Source of the DNA: Oceanobacillus chungangensis
GTDB taxonomy: Bacteria; Bacillota; Bacilli; Bacillales; Amphibacillaceae
Assembly (NCBI RefSeq): GCF_003369565.1
Contig: NZ_PIOD01000030.1
Coordinates: 1 to 63,059, forward strand
DNA: 63,059 nucleotides
Direction of reading: 5' to 3'
In this document: positions 9,333 through 18,079 of the stretch, in pieces
How positions within the stretch are numbered: position 1 is the first letter of the stretch
Layout of the letters: each line of letters begins with the position of its first letter
Translations under genes and position numbers: made by a program
The notes under the pieces: generated by a model
Databases searched by the model: none
The model's input: only the letters and a program-made list of their open reading frames with translations
Told to the model about the DNA's origin: nothing

Positions 9333-9460
9333 AGGTATGTTCGGCAGCTGATTTGGTGAGCGCTCTGCTCGATTCCCCGATGCGGTAGCTCGAATTAAGC
9401 CCGTTCCGCTCGATTTAGTGATTGAATCGCTCGAAAAAAGGTATGTTCCGCTCGATTTAC
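9333..9460. repeat. 21-bp phased degenerate repeat (CGCTCGATT core)
   Basis: GCTCGA-type cores start at 9347 (as GCTGATTT), 9367, 9388, 9408, 9429 and 9450, so successive cores are 20-21 bp apart while the sequence between is variable. The first and last units share AAGGTATGTTC before the core. No ORF of credible coding quality covers it. The same core in reverse orientation and at the same spacing recurs near 44.05 kb. Confidence 0.75.
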
Positions 9461-9492
9461 TTATAATATATGCAGATTTAAGAGTAGTATTA

Positions 9493-9530
9493 GTAAAAAC
9501 CCTCGGATTGCTTATATTCCGAGGGTTACT
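9493..9530 (-). terminator. Terminator of the EamA transporter gene
   Basis: AACCCTCGGA / TCCGAGGGTT perfect stem; read on the minus strand it is followed by TTTTTACT. Confidence 0.85.
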
Positions 9531-9564
9531 TTGAATCTTATTGTTAAAAACAATGATTAATTAC

Positions 9565-10533
9565 TTATTTATACTCATTTCCTGCCGCATGCTCCCTGTT
9601 GTCTGTCCAATCCAAATATCTTCTCCGTTTTATAAACCTTTGCCATATACCCTGTATTTCCCCAATCGCAATTGCAACTAAGATAAGCACAACACCTAAC
9701 CATCTGGAAGGTGCGATATATTCTGAAAGTCCAATATATGCAACGATAACCGATACTGGAAGCTCCACGGCCCCGAGGATTGTCGCCAGACCTGCGGATA
9801 TATGAGGGGTAGACATGGCAAACATAAGCGGTGTTAAGATAAGACCACATAGTGCAAGTCCGCCTGCATAGAGCCATATGCTGCCACTGCTTAGGACATC
9901 AGTGTTTAGTGACAGGTGCGGTGGGAATATTATAAACATTAATAGTGCTGCTCCTGTAACCATAACAGGTGTCCGAATTGTTGCAGGGACATCGACCGCT
10001 ACACGTCCACTGACAAAGATAAATGCTGTATAGGAAAATGCCGATCCAATTCCTAAAACAAAGCCGATAAGAGTGATATCAGATAGACCTCCATTAAATA
10101 CATCTGCTGCAAATAAAACACCTACCATGGTTAGGATGACAGTAACCATCGTTTGTTTGCTTGGCTTTTTCCTGCTGAAAACCCAATCAAATAATACGCC
10201 AATCCATATAAATTGGAATAGTAATACAACAGCTAGAGAAGCAGGAAGGTATTGCATTGAGGCGTAATAAAGGATACTTGTCAGACCTGTAAAGCTTCCC
10301 GCAACCATGAGGGAAAGCACTGTTTTGATGGTAAGTTTTTTGGCTGCTTTTGGATAGCGTTTAAGAGAGAAAATGCCGATAGTCCAAAGCACGATTAATG
10401 CAATAATAGCCTGTACCACAATAATTTCACTAAGGGTCCATCCTGCAGCATAGCCTAAGTTAATAAATAAAGGGTTCAACCCAAAAAAAACAGCACCTAT
10501 AAGAAAAGTGATGATAGCATGATGACGTTTCAT
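9565..10533 (-). CDS. DMT (EamA) family transporter
   Basis: A 322-residue drug/metabolite exporter with ten hydrophobic segments in two EamA repeats (about 8-135 and 150-290) and a basic C-terminus (KRRRY). ATG 10533 was chosen because GGAGG sits 7 bases upstream; the ATG at 10548 forms part of that ribosome site. Substrate unknown. A degenerate copy of a dispersed repeat lies upstream at 10584-10655. Confidence 0.85.
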   Translation of the reverse strand: MKRHHAIITFLIGAVFFGLNPLFINLGYAAGWTLSEIIVVQAIIALIVLWTIGIFSLKRYPKAAKKLTIKTVLSLMVAGSFTGLTSILYYASMQYLPASLAVVLLFQFIWIGVLFDWVFSRKKPSKQTMVTVILTMVGVLFAADVFNGGLSDITLIGFVLGIGSAFSYTAFIFVSGRVAVDVPATIRTPVMVTGAALLMFIIFPPHLSLNTDVLSSGSIWLYAGGLALCGLILTPLMFAMSTPHISAGLATILGAVELPVSVIVAYIGLSEYIAPSRWLGVVLILVAIAIGEIQGIWQRFIKRRRYLDWTDNREHAAGNEYK

Positions 10534-10583
10534 ATTATAATCCTCCATTACTGTAAAATAACATGGTGTATTTCTCTGCTAAA

Positions 10584-10655
10584 GGTAGTTAAGACTACAT
10601 AAGTGCAGCTAATGCTGTCAACGAAAGGCTTAGTAACACCCAAGTTTTCTGAGAG
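10584..10655 (+). repeat. Dispersed MITE-like repeat, copy A (degenerate)
   Basis: Contains GTTAAGACTACATAAGTGCA, GCTAATGCTGTCA and CAAGTTTTCT in the order found in copies at 34607-34705 and 43769-43853, with an internal deletion. Located in the divergent intergenic region upstream of the EamA gene. Confidence 0.7.
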
Positions 10656-10821
10656 GAAAATAAGACCATAAACTCTATCATAGCATATTTTAGGGATTTT
10701 GTAGGAGTCTTGACTGGTGGAAATAATTGTTTTTGATAGAAACTCAAGTGGCGGTCTTCCATTTTTACACGAATATTTCAATCTGCCTATCCCATACTAA
10801 AGCAATAAAGGAGGGATATTC

Positions 10822-10998
10822 ATGGCAAAACGAACGAAGAAAAACGATGCAGATCAAAAGAATAAACAAGGGTTTGATTCAAGTAAGAGGGATTCAGAGT
10901 TCTCTAAGGAAATAGGAAGTGGTAGTGCAAAGGCAAACCTGGAGCACAAAAATAGAGCAAAAAAAGAAAGAGCTTCTAAACTTAAGACTAAAAAATAG
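10822..10998 (+). CDS. Small basic, lysine-rich protein (possible spore protein)
   Basis: A 58-residue protein, MAKRTKKNDADQKNKQGFD..., with an AAAGGAGGG site 8 bases before the ATG. It is hydrophilic and Lys/Asn/Ser-rich. The segment DSEFSKEIGSGSAKANLEHK loosely recalls the FGTEFASET repeats of gamma-type small acid-soluble spore proteins, but the match is weak and the family was not firmly recognised. The next short gene starts 38 bases later. Confidence 0.6.
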   Translation: MAKRTKKNDADQKNKQGFDSSKRDSEFSKEIGSGSAKANLEHKNRAKKERASKLKTKK

Positions 10999-11036
10999 GG
11001 ATGTTTTGAAAATGCTGGAAAGGGAGTATACATGCT

Positions 11037-11162
11037 ATGTCCAAATCAAAACGGCGCCAAGAAAGGGAAAGGCAAGGAAAGAAGCAATCGCAAAACCCAC
11101 ATGGAAAAGTCAAATCTTTTGAAGAGTTAGCTGCAGATGCAGGAAAAGATGAATCTTTATAA
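11037..11162 (+). CDS. Short conserved protein resembling DUF6254
   Basis: A 41-residue protein starting MSKSKRRQERERQ and containing NPHGKVKSFEELAADAG, a pattern I associate with the small Bacillaceae DUF6254 family; recognition is from memory and tentative. AAGGGAG lies 10 bases upstream. Probably co-transcribed with the preceding small basic gene; function unknown. Confidence 0.6.
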   Translation: MSKSKRRQERERQGKKQSQNPHGKVKSFEELAADAGKDESL

Positions 11163-11354
11163 ATCATGTAAATAACTTACTTCTCAAATTGAGGTAGTTG
11201 TGATGGTTAGGGACGAGTCCCGCTATTTTAACGCTGCGAAGTACAAGGGGACTGATATTTCAGCCATTAAGTAGAAAAAATTGCATTCATGGAGATAAAC
11301 TTTAGGAAGTACACCGCCATAGATGCAATTTTTAATAGATAATAATAAAACGAA

Positions 11355-11400
11355 AAATGGTTCCAATTATCCAAAAAACGATGATTGGAACCATTTTTAT
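11355..11400. terminator. Terminator hairpin between small genes and chemoreceptor
   Basis: AAATGGTTCCAAT / ATTGGAACCATTTTT, usable by the plus-strand small genes and possibly by the converging mcp gene. The sequence 11163-11354 shows nothing else. Confidence 0.85.
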
Positions 11401-11463
11401 GTTATTTCTGGCTAGTAATGTCCAGCCTCATTTTATGTTAGCTTTCCCATAACTTCAGTAAAT

Positions 11464-13446
11464 TTATATCTTAAATCGACGTACTAATTCATTTAATTTT
11501 TCAGCAAGATTAGCAAGTTCAACAGAGTTTCCTGCTACTTCCTCCATAGAGCTGCTTGACTGCTGGGCTGTTGCAGATGTTTCCTCTATCCCTGCACCTG
11601 ATTCTTCCGTTATTGCTGCAATTTCTTGGATTGCGACATTCATTTCTTGGCTTCCAGTTGCAATTTCAGATAAGTTTCCAGTTATTATCGTGATGTAATC
11701 TACCATTTCTGTTGTGGAATAATTTATCTTATTAAGCGTTTCTGCAGTTGTTTTGATTTTTGTGGTTCCAAGTTTAACCTCAGCATATCCAGCTTTTAGT
11801 GATTCTGCTACAGCTTGGGATTCGGATTGGATACTACATACTATTTGTGTAATGTCTGATATCGATACAGATACTTGTTCAGCAAGTTTTCTAACTTCAT
11901 CAGCTACAACAGCAAATCCTTTCCCATGTTCACCTGCTCTTGCTGCCTCGATTGCTGCATTGAGCGCTAGCAAATTTGTTTGATTCGCAACTTCCTCGAT
12001 AATGGAAACAAGCTGGGATATTTTTTGAGACTCGGCATTCAGGGCATCCATCTTTACCACTGATTCTTGTACAATTTTATCAATCTCTATCATTTGCTGA
12101 TTTGAAGATTCCATTAGTTGCTTACCATGGTTTGTCAGTTCTAAAACCTCGATGGAGGATTTCTGAACTTTTGCTCCTTCTTCATTTGTATCCTGAATTT
12201 TTATAGAAAAACTTTCCATAGCAGAAGATATTTCACTTGTAGCATCAGCTTGCTTTTCTGTTCCAGCAGCAATTTCCTCCATGGTTAAAGAGATCTGTTG
12301 GGAACCAGTTGTTACTTCATTAGCTGATTGAGTTAATTCCTCACTCTGTGATGCAACATCACTTGAAGCTGCTGCCACGTTTGAAATAGTATTATGAAGG
12401 TTATCCTGCATTAATTTCATATCTGCTAGCAGCTTACCAATCTCATCATTGCGTTTGTTTACGTTAATCTTTGTTTTTAAGTTACCTTTTGAAAGTTCCA
12501 GCATAAACTCTGCTATTTGTTTAATAGGATTGGAAATCGATTTACTAAACTTCATCGATACTATGATTACGACAATGATGGTTATAGCCATTATCAATAG
12601 GCCGATATACACGGAACTTTCTTTTGTATCATAAATAACAGATATGTCTTGAGTAATACCAATAGTACCAATTGTTTCCGTTAGCGTAGGGTCATACATC
12701 GGTATGTAAGATTCCAGCATATTACCATCTTGGTAATTTATGCTTTCTCCATTTTGAACAGTTGATAACAATGAACTATCCTTAATTTCTCCACCAATAT
12801 GGGAATCAATTGAAGATAAGGCGATAATTCCTTTTTCATTATATATGTCGATGGTCACACCTGGCAGTATATTCTTTAATTCATCCAAAAAAGTATCATC
12901 AACACCTGTCTGCAGTGTTCCGATGACCTCATGATTATGGATAATTGGCGCAAAGGCGCGAACAGAAAGGCCACTGCTTCCAAATTCAAATCCTGAAGTG
13001 AACTCTCCGTTTAATGCTGTTTGAATTGCCGGAAGAGAGCTTTTGTCATCTCCATATTTTTCTGGATTATGTCCACGTAAAATTACATTTCCAGAGGTAT
13101 CTCCTAATTCAAAAACGTTAAGACCGTGTTCGGCTTCAAGGCGAGTAAAAACCGGGATGATCTTTTGCATCAGTTCATCACGGTTCTCAGATTGATAAGC
13201 ATCAATAATTGCATCATTGCTTGCATACAGTTTAGTTATTTTGAGTAAATCCTCTGTTTCCTTTTGGAACTGTGTTTGAATCGTATGCTCCATTTCTGCT
13301 TGCTGTTTTGTGAAAAGTTCATCAAACCCTTGCTCGGTAGTGAAATAAATAATACCTAATGTAATTAATAAAGGAATTACGGCCAATGTGAGTATTACTG
13401 TTAGTAATTTTTTATTTAAACTATTAAATGTAAATATCTTTTTCAT
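11464..13446 (-). CDS. Methyl-accepting chemotaxis protein
   Basis: A 660-residue transmembrane chemoreceptor. Membrane segment 1 at about 15-35, an extracellular Cache-type sensor (about 40-275, with the [22 protein letters not shown] signature of double-Cache domains), membrane segment 2 (about 278-300), HAMP (300-352), then the coiled-coil signalling domain with the invariant hairpin [20 protein letters not shown] and [10 protein letters not shown]. It senses an external ligand and controls CheA. ATG 13446 has AAGGGGA 6 bases upstream; the longer frame to 13515 adds 23 residues without a site. Ligand unknown. Confidence 0.93.
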   Translation of the reverse strand: MKKIFTFNSLNKKLLTVILTLAVIPLLITLGIIYFTTEQGFDELFTKQQAEMEHTIQTQFQKETEDLLKITKLYASNDAIIDAYQSENRDELMQKIIPVFTRLEAEHGLNVFELGDTSGNVILRGHNPEKYGDDKSSLPAIQTALNGEFTSGFEFGSSGLSVRAFAPIIHNHEVIGTLQTGVDDTFLDELKNILPGVTIDIYNEKGIIALSSIDSHIGGEIKDSSLLSTVQNGESINYQDGNMLESYIPMYDPTLTETIGTIGITQDISVIYDTKESSVYIGLLIMAITIIVVIIVSMKFSKSISNPIKQIAEFMLELSKGNLKTKINVNKRNDEIGKLLADMKLMQDNLHNTISNVAAASSDVASQSEELTQSANEVTTGSQQISLTMEEIAAGTEKQADATSEISSAMESFSIKIQDTNEEGAKVQKSSIEVLELTNHGKQLMESSNQQMIEIDKIVQESVVKMDALNAESQKISQLVSIIEEVANQTNLLALNAAIEAARAGEHGKGFAVVADEVRKLAEQVSVSISDITQIVCSIQSESQAVAESLKAGYAEVKLGTTKIKTTAETLNKINYSTTEMVDYITIITGNLSEIATGSQEMNVAIQEIAAITEESGAGIEETSATAQQSSSSMEEVAGNSVELANLAEKLNELVRRFKI

Positions 13447-13646
13447 ATGAGTCCCCTTGTAATTTTGTAGTTCTTGTTGATATAGACTATCCACCTTATT
13501 ATCTATTTCCATCACAAAAAAGATAGAGTATTTACTATATCGACTTCGATAACAAAATTATTAAGTGATTAGAACGCAGGAGCGGGGCTACAGTCTCTTT
13601 TGCAACTAGGAACTATTGTAGTTAATGATAATAGCAATAAGTATAT

Positions 13647-13688
13647 AAAGGGCAGACAGAATAACTACATTCTGTCTGCCCTTTATAT
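13647..13688 (-). terminator. Terminator of RDD gene
   Basis: GGGCAGACAGAAT / ATTCTGTCTGCCC perfect 13-bp stem, T-rich on both sides; serves the minus-strand gene at 13737. Confidence 0.8.
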
Positions 13689-13736
13689 TTATGTACTTTA
13701 TGTCCAGGAGGGAAGGAACCTATACTATCTCGTGCC

Positions 13737-14126
13737 TCATACCTCCCTAACAACCGTACCTGCAACTTGATCATGAGGCAGTATTGCTCCATCTTCTACT
13801 TCAAATGCTTTCTGCTTTTTAAAGTAATCAAATGTACTAAATGTATCTCGATAGGTCATCCGTTTAATGATTTGGTTCGGTGTTAGTACTGAGTCATCCT
13901 CATTTTTTAGGGCTAGTCCCATTGTTTTATAACCGATTGTTTGGCTAGACTTCCGCTGTTGTGCATATTCCAGTGACCACGTGACGAGGGTCGGTGTCAC
14001 TAGTGCATGAACGGCTTCGTTTTTTACCTTCTTCCGCATGAAATACTCAATACCAGCAGTTACTGCAGTTGAAATGGCAAGGTCAATAAAATATGCTTTT
14101 GTACGTTTTTTTGTAATTGATTTCAC
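13737..14126 (-). CDS. RDD family membrane protein
   Basis: A 129-residue protein with the RDD-domain pattern (PF06271): KRTKAYFIDLAI at the N-terminus with the Arg/Lys and Asp positions, two predicted membrane segments (about 15-30 and 42-55) and GYKTMGLAL. GTG start at 14126 follows ACAGGAGGAATTCTA. It is shorter than many RDD proteins and the C-terminal third is hydrophilic. Members have been linked to ion transport; function here unknown. Confidence 0.75.
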   Translation of the reverse strand: MKSITKKRTKAYFIDLAISTAVTAGIEYFMRKKVKNEAVHALVTPTLVTWSLEYAQQRKSSQTIGYKTMGLALKNEDDSVLTPNQIIKRMTYRDTFSTFDYFKKQKAFEVEDGAILPHDQVAGTVVREV

Positions 14127-14275
14127 TAGAATTCCTCCTGTAAATTGATTTGTTTATATACGTACGAATATCAATGGAAAAGGTTTCGACTTCATCTAAT
14201 ATCGTTTTATCCTAATAATTAAGCCGTTCTTTTCTATGTAGTACATGCATAATCTATTAAAAGGTGGTGATGAAG

Positions 14276-14521
14276 ATGTTTGAAATTTATGATGTCGTAT
14301 TGATTCCGCTAATAATAGGGTTGGTACAGTTGCTGAGAACAGTGGGCTTGAATAAGAAGTACCTACCACTAGCGTCGTTGATTTTCGGTTTAGCTGGAGG
14401 GATATTTTATATGTATCCTGAAGATCTTAAAGGGGGCATTATTGTCGGTCTAATGCTAGGTTTATCGGCAAGTGGTTTATACAGTGGAACGAAGAATACG
14501 TTGGAAAAGAGTAGTGAGTGA
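14276..14521 (+). CDS. Holin-like small membrane protein
   Basis: An 81-residue protein with hydrophobic segments at about 4-22, 29-46 and 53-72 and a GTKN tail. The order and the IGLVQLLRTVGL and GIIVGLMLGLSASGLYSGTK parts resemble proteins annotated as phage-type holins in Bacillaceae, but no phage genes are nearby. ATG 14276 is favoured since AAGGTGGTGAT precedes it; GTG 14264 overlaps that site. Role unknown. Confidence 0.65.
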   Translation: MFEIYDVVLIPLIIGLVQLLRTVGLNKKYLPLASLIFGLAGGIFYMYPEDLKGGIIVGLMLGLSASGLYSGTKNTLEKSSE

Positions 14522-14581
14522 TTGTTTGGAGGCATTACATCACAATGTTAATCCATGAAAAAATAGGTTCAAATCCATAAG

Positions 14582-14632
14582 CTATTCATTTAATCAGCGA
14601 GTACATATCGAGATTAAATGAATAGTTTTTTC
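14582..14632 (+). terminator. Terminator after holin-like gene
   Basis: CTATTCATTTAATC / GATTAAATGAATAG perfect 14-bp stem followed by six T. Confidence 0.9.
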
Positions 14633-14673
14633 TATGGAATACCCTAGAATTTACTTCAAGCCCTAATTTACTC

Positions 14674-15411
14674 TTAGGAAACCTCACCATTTCTTATGTC
14701 AATCAACTTTACCACCAACCAAAGTCCGAAAAAAACTACATACGCCAATAAACACAAATTCACATAATACCAAACACCACTCCCAAGCAAATCCAAAGGT
14801 GTAGACGCTGCAGGGGGACTCGCCAAATATAAATAATTGGATCCCAGCAATGGATTGACAACAAATCCAATAATCCCCGAATAAATCAGCACGTAAGCAT
14901 ATGTTTCCAACATTGATTTAAAGGTGACCTTAATAGATCTCGTTGTTAGCAAAAATATTCCCGTCCAAGATATCGCTAAATGAGATACAAAAAATTGCAA
15001 GAAGCGAAAATGCGGAAACTCATAAAGTAATTCAGGAGTGATGATAGCTAAAAAAGCTGGAATAAAGCCAATGAAAAAGGAAATTATTATTAACTTCCTG
15101 TTCAAACTCGCAAGTGCAATCGCGCCAATGATGCTGGCAATCCCACAAAGATGCAATGGAATATACTCACTTAGACTCCAGATGCCATTTGTCGCAGTCC
15201 ATATTTGATAAGAGATTTCAGATAAAACGAGGATACTAAATAAACTCCACCGAATAAGATTGTAGATAAACTGGTTTGCGACAATATGTTTTCGAGTAAA
15301 GAAGAAGAAAATAATTCCAATAACGTAAATCAAAATCATAATAAGATGACTAGTACCGAACGAAACAAAGGGATTTCCATCAATATTCATAAACCATTCC
15401 TGAAGAATCAT
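14674..15411 (-). CDS. YwaF-like integral membrane protein (TIGR02206)
   Basis: A 245-residue protein with six to seven hydrophobic segments matching the TIGR02206/YwaF family: FGTSHLIMI at the N-terminus, IWSLSEYIPLHLCG in the middle and the NPLLGSNYLYL segment followed by PLDLLG. GGAGGG lies 7 bases before the ATG. Function of the family is unknown. Confidence 0.85.
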   Translation of the reverse strand: MILQEWFMNIDGNPFVSFGTSHLIMILIYVIGIIFFFFTRKHIVANQFIYNLIRWSLFSILVLSEISYQIWTATNGIWSLSEYIPLHLCGIASIIGAIALASLNRKLIIISFFIGFIPAFLAIITPELLYEFPHFRFLQFFVSHLAISWTGIFLLTTRSIKVTFKSMLETYAYVLIYSGIIGFVVNPLLGSNYLYLASPPAASTPLDLLGSGVWYYVNLCLLAYVVFFGLWLVVKLIDIRNGEVS

Positions 15412-15431
15412 ATTATCCCTCCATAAAAAAT

Positions 15432-15467
15432 GCCCTATACTACATTATATGCAGCATAGGGCTTCTT
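15432..15467 (-). terminator. Terminator-like hairpin between fabI and ywaF-like gene
   Basis: GCCCTAT/ATAGGGC arms with internal GC matches; on the minus strand followed by ATTTTTTATGG, immediately upstream of the ywaF-like ribosome site. Confidence 0.6.
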
Positions 15468-15556
15468 CATTTCTGTTTTCCACGCATTAACGGACTGTAA
15501 TACCCACCTTTGTAGGCTGGTTACAGCCCGTAAATTCCTGATTCTGTTTAACTAAC

Positions 15557-15588
15557 ATTCAGTGGGGTGGAAGAGTACCCCACTGAAT
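15557..15588 (-). terminator. Hairpin after fabI
   Basis: ATTCAGTGGGGT / ACCCCACTGAAT perfect 12-bp stem directly after the fabI stop; weak T-tail on the minus strand. A further hairpin (CGG-CTGTAA / TTACAG-CCG) lies at 15490-15531. Confidence 0.6.
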
Positions 15589-15599
15589 GAAGTTTCACT

Positions 15600-16376
15600 T
15601 TATCCACCAATAATATGGAAACCAGAGTCAACGTGGAGCACTTCTCCAGTTACCCCACGTGAAAGGTCACTGACGAAGAATAAGGTTGCATCACCGACTT
15701 GATCTTGGTCGACATTGCGACGAAGTGGAGCTTTTTCAACAATGACATTTGCTTTGTCGTTGAATCCAGATACACCTTTAGCGGAAAGGGTGCGAATTGG
15801 ACCTGCTGAAATCGCATTTACACGGATATTGTATTTACCCATATCCTCTGCTAAATAACGAACACTTGCTTCTAGGGAAGCTTTCGCAACACCCATGACA
15901 TTATAGTTCGGGATAACACGTTCAGAACCGATGTATGTTTGTGTTACGATGCTTCCGCCCTCTGTCATCAATTCCTTCGCTGCATTGGTAACGGCAACTA
16001 AAGAATAAGCACTTATTTCTTGTGCTAATAGGAAGCCATCGCGTGATGTGTCTGCATATTCGCCTTTTAATTCTTCGCGCTTAGCAAATGCAACAGAGTG
16101 GATGACACCGTGGATGACGCCAACTTTTTCTTTGATTTCTGCAAATGCTGCTTGAATGCTTTCGTCACTAGCAACATCACAGTTCACTAATAAGGTTGCT
16201 TCCATATTATTACTTTCTAATAGTTTCACTAATTTTTGATGGGAGCGTTCTTGGCGATTAGTGAAAATAAGGTTTGCGCCTGCATTATGTAATGACCTGG
16301 TAATTCCCCATGCAATACTGCGCTCATTAGCAACACCCATGATTACAATGTTTTTTCCTTCTAATAGACCTGACAT
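15600..16376 (-). CDS. fabI: Enoyl-[acyl-carrier-protein] reductase (NADH), FabI
   Basis: A 258-residue short-chain-dehydrogenase-fold enzyme that reduces enoyl-ACP in fatty acid elongation. The cofactor loop GVANERSIAWGI, the Tyr-x6-Lys catalytic pair in YNVMGVAK, the SAGPIRTLSAKG segment and the C-terminal HVDSGFHIIGG are all FabI-typical, as is the length. TTTGGAGGT precedes ATG 16376; the frame extending to 16421 lacks a site. Monocistronic. Confidence 0.96.
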   Translation of the reverse strand: MSGLLEGKNIVIMGVANERSIAWGITRSLHNAGANLIFTNRQERSHQKLVKLLESNNMEATLLVNCDVASDESIQAAFAEIKEKVGVIHGVIHSVAFAKREELKGEYADTSRDGFLLAQEISAYSLVAVTNAAKELMTEGGSIVTQTYIGSERVIPNYNVMGVAKASLEASVRYLAEDMGKYNIRVNAISAGPIRTLSAKGVSGFNDKANVIVEKAPLRRNVDQDQVGDATLFFVSDLSRGVTGEVLHVDSGFHIIGG

Positions 16377-16661
16377 ATGTGTACCTCCAAAAAATATCTT
16401 TTCTTTTTTACTTTCGTACATTATAACCTAATTAATACAATGAAAGAAACTTTTACATGAGAAGTGAGTTGCTTAGTAAAGGAAAATCTAATAAAGAGGA
16501 ATGAGAATAATCAATTGGGGGATTGTAAAAATTAATGAATTAACCCGAAAAAAGTCGTTTGGTGGAAAATTAATTTACATGCAAAAAAGGCGTCACCACA
16601 AGGGAAACATACAGGTTTCATCTTGTTTCTACATTTATTTTAAAAAAATGTAAATTTCCCC

Positions 16662-16690
16662 TTTACAAAGTATAGGGAACTGGGTATAAT
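16662..16690 (+). promoter_or_regulatory. Promoter of the tRNA cluster
   Basis: TTTACA (16662-16667), 17-bp spacer, TATAAT (16685-16690), about 75 bp before the first tRNA. The rest of 16440-16660 shows no gene. Confidence 0.8.
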
Positions 16691-16764
16691 AAAATTCGTT
16701 GGTCCGAAAAGCCAACAAAACAAGCAAACAACTTACAAGTGAGTAAGACATGTACAATTCAAAT

Positions 16765-16839
16765 GGCCCGTTGGTCAAGCGGTTAAGACACCGCCCTTTC
16801 ACGGCGGTATCACGGGTTCGAATCCCGTACGGGTCACCA
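16765..16839 (+). tRNA. tRNA-Glu (TTC)
   Basis: Cloverleaf with anticodon loop CTTTCAC (TTC), T-loop GTTCGAATC and encoded CCA. Confidence 0.95.
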
Positions 16840-16908
16840 TTTTAAAGGATGGCATGTTAAGTACGCGACGTCCTGTCGCAACACATGCACTAGCACATCC
16901 TGTGCGTC

Positions 16909-16984
16909 GGAGGATTAGCTCAGCTGGGAGAGCACCTGCCTTACAAGCAGGGGGTCGCAGGTTCGAGCCCTGCATCCTCCACCA
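16909..16984 (+). tRNA. tRNA-Val (TAC)
   Basis: Acceptor GGAGGAT/ATCCTCC, anticodon loop CTTACAA (TAC), encoded CCA. Confidence 0.95.
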
Positions 16985-16987
16985 TTT

Positions 16988-17063
<76 letters not shown>

Positions 17064-17105
17064 TGTTTCATCTATGTATAAACATCCGTTTATAGTGAAC
17101 AATAC

Positions 17106-17190
17106 GGAGGGGTAGCGAAGTGGCTAAACGCGGCGGACTGTAAATCCGCTCCCTCAGGGTTCGGCAGTTCGAATCTGCCCCCCTCCACCA
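17106..17190 (+). tRNA. tRNA-Tyr (GTA)
   Basis: 85 nt with a long variable arm, anticodon loop CTGTAAA (GTA), encoded CCA. Confidence 0.95.
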
Positions 17191-17197
17191 TTGTTGT

Positions 17198-17272
17198 TGG
17201 GCTATAGCCAAGCGGTAAGGCATCGGGTTTTGATCCCGTGTATCCTAGGTTCGAATCCTAGTAGCCCAGCCA
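17198..17272 (+). tRNA. tRNA-Gln (TTG)
   Basis: Acceptor TGGGCTA/TAGCCCA, anticodon loop TTTTGAT (TTG), encoded CCA. Confidence 0.95.
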
Positions 17273-17325
17273 TTTTTAAGGACATTCTATAAAGGTCCGC
17301 TCAAAAAGTATAGTATTCTCAGCAC

Positions 17326-17398
17326 GAGCCATTAGCTCAGTCGGTAGAGCAATTGACTTTTAATCAATGGGTCGAAGGTTCGAATCCTTCATGGCTCA
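17326..17398 (+). tRNA. tRNA-Lys (TTT)
   Basis: Acceptor GAGCCAT/ATGGCTC, anticodon loop CTTTTAA (TTT); CCA not encoded. Last gene of the cluster. Confidence 0.95.
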
Positions 17399-17445
17399 TC
17401 TTAACTTAAATAAAAGGTTATACATCATAGATAGTATAAATGCGT

Positions 17446-17485
17446 AAACAAGGTCGTTATGATTGTAAACAACCTTGTTTATTTG
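17446..17485 (+). terminator. Terminator of the tRNA cluster
   Basis: AAACAAGGT-GTT / AAC-ACCTTGTTT stem with T-rich tail. Confidence 0.75.
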
Positions 17486-17870
17486 CATTATGCGGAGTTT
17501 TTTAATAATTGAATAGGGAAAGTAAAAAACTCCTATTCCAATTCACGTAAATGAAGAGAGCACGTCCAGCGCTAGACATGAGCGAGACTCCTTCATCTCC
17601 GACGATAAATAAACGCCGATTCGCTTGCGCTCCTAAAGTTCCCTTTTCTTCTACGTCGAATCACCCCGTCCTTGAAAAGAAAAGCACTGTTTCTACGCGT
17701 AATGTTTTTCAAGGAAGCTTTTCTTATCCTATGGGCGCGGTTCGTACGTAGCTTAACGGGCGTTTGCGCTTTTGTTAAAGATACGTTGGAATTCATAGAA
17801 AATCCTCAGGTAAAGTAATTCAAATAAAGAAAAATCGCCAGAACGTGGTATAATTTATATTATAGATAAA
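17486..17870. other. Gene-free stretch between tRNA cluster and mevalonate operon
   Basis: No credible coding frame. It contains a hairpin CCTTGAAAA / TTTTTCAAGG (17670-17714) and a TATAAT hexamer at 17849-17854 that could be the -10 box of an mvaA promoter. Confidence 0.4.
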
Positions 17871-17924
17871 AATAGCAAATCCCAATAAAGGATGCTCCAT
17901 TAGGTTGGTCAATATGAAGCTGCG

Positions 17925-18010
17925 AATTTGTTCATTACTTTAGTAGGAAATCTACTAGGAGTGAACAGATAAATGACCATAAACCCTAGCCTACCGGGTA
18001 AATTCACTCG
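17925..18010 (+). promoter_or_regulatory. Structured leader of the mevalonate operon with competing stems
   Basis: Stem 1: TGTTCA (17929-17934) with TGAACA (17962-17967), enclosing TAGTAG/CTACTA capped by a GAAAT loop. Stem 2: GAGTGAA (17959-17965) with TTCACTC (18003-18009). The two share bases 17962-17965 and cannot both form. I do not recognise a known riboswitch class. Regulation is inference. Confidence 0.45.
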
Positions 18011-18047
18011 GCTTTATAAACTGAATTCAAACTATAATGTACATTAG
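17973..18047 (+). CDS. Possible 24-codon leader ORF upstream of mvaA
   Basis: ATG at 17973 with AGGAG 12 bases upstream encodes MTINPSLPGKFTRLYKLNSN and four more residues, ending at TAG 18045-18047. It starts in the loop of the alternative stem and could couple translation to leader folding. Spacing is long and the frame short, so it may be chance. Confidence 0.25.
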   Translation: MTINPSLPGKFTRLYKLNSNYNVH

Positions 18048-18079
18048 AGAAGATTTTCGATATAGAAGGATGATACCGT

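Noticed and set aside
9333-9460. Phased repeat considered as a CRISPR array
   Set aside because: Conserved core is only ~9 bp with 11-12-bp filler, no spacer-length intervals and no cas genes in the window.
14276-14521. Prophage remnant suggested by the holin-like gene
   Set aside because: No endolysin, integrase, structural phage gene or att repeat nearby; probably a chromosomal holin-like gene.
17551-17796. Overlapping frames on both strands between tRNA-Lys and mvaA
   Set aside because: Arg/Ser-rich translations, no ribosome sites and a hairpin inside; treated as non-coding.
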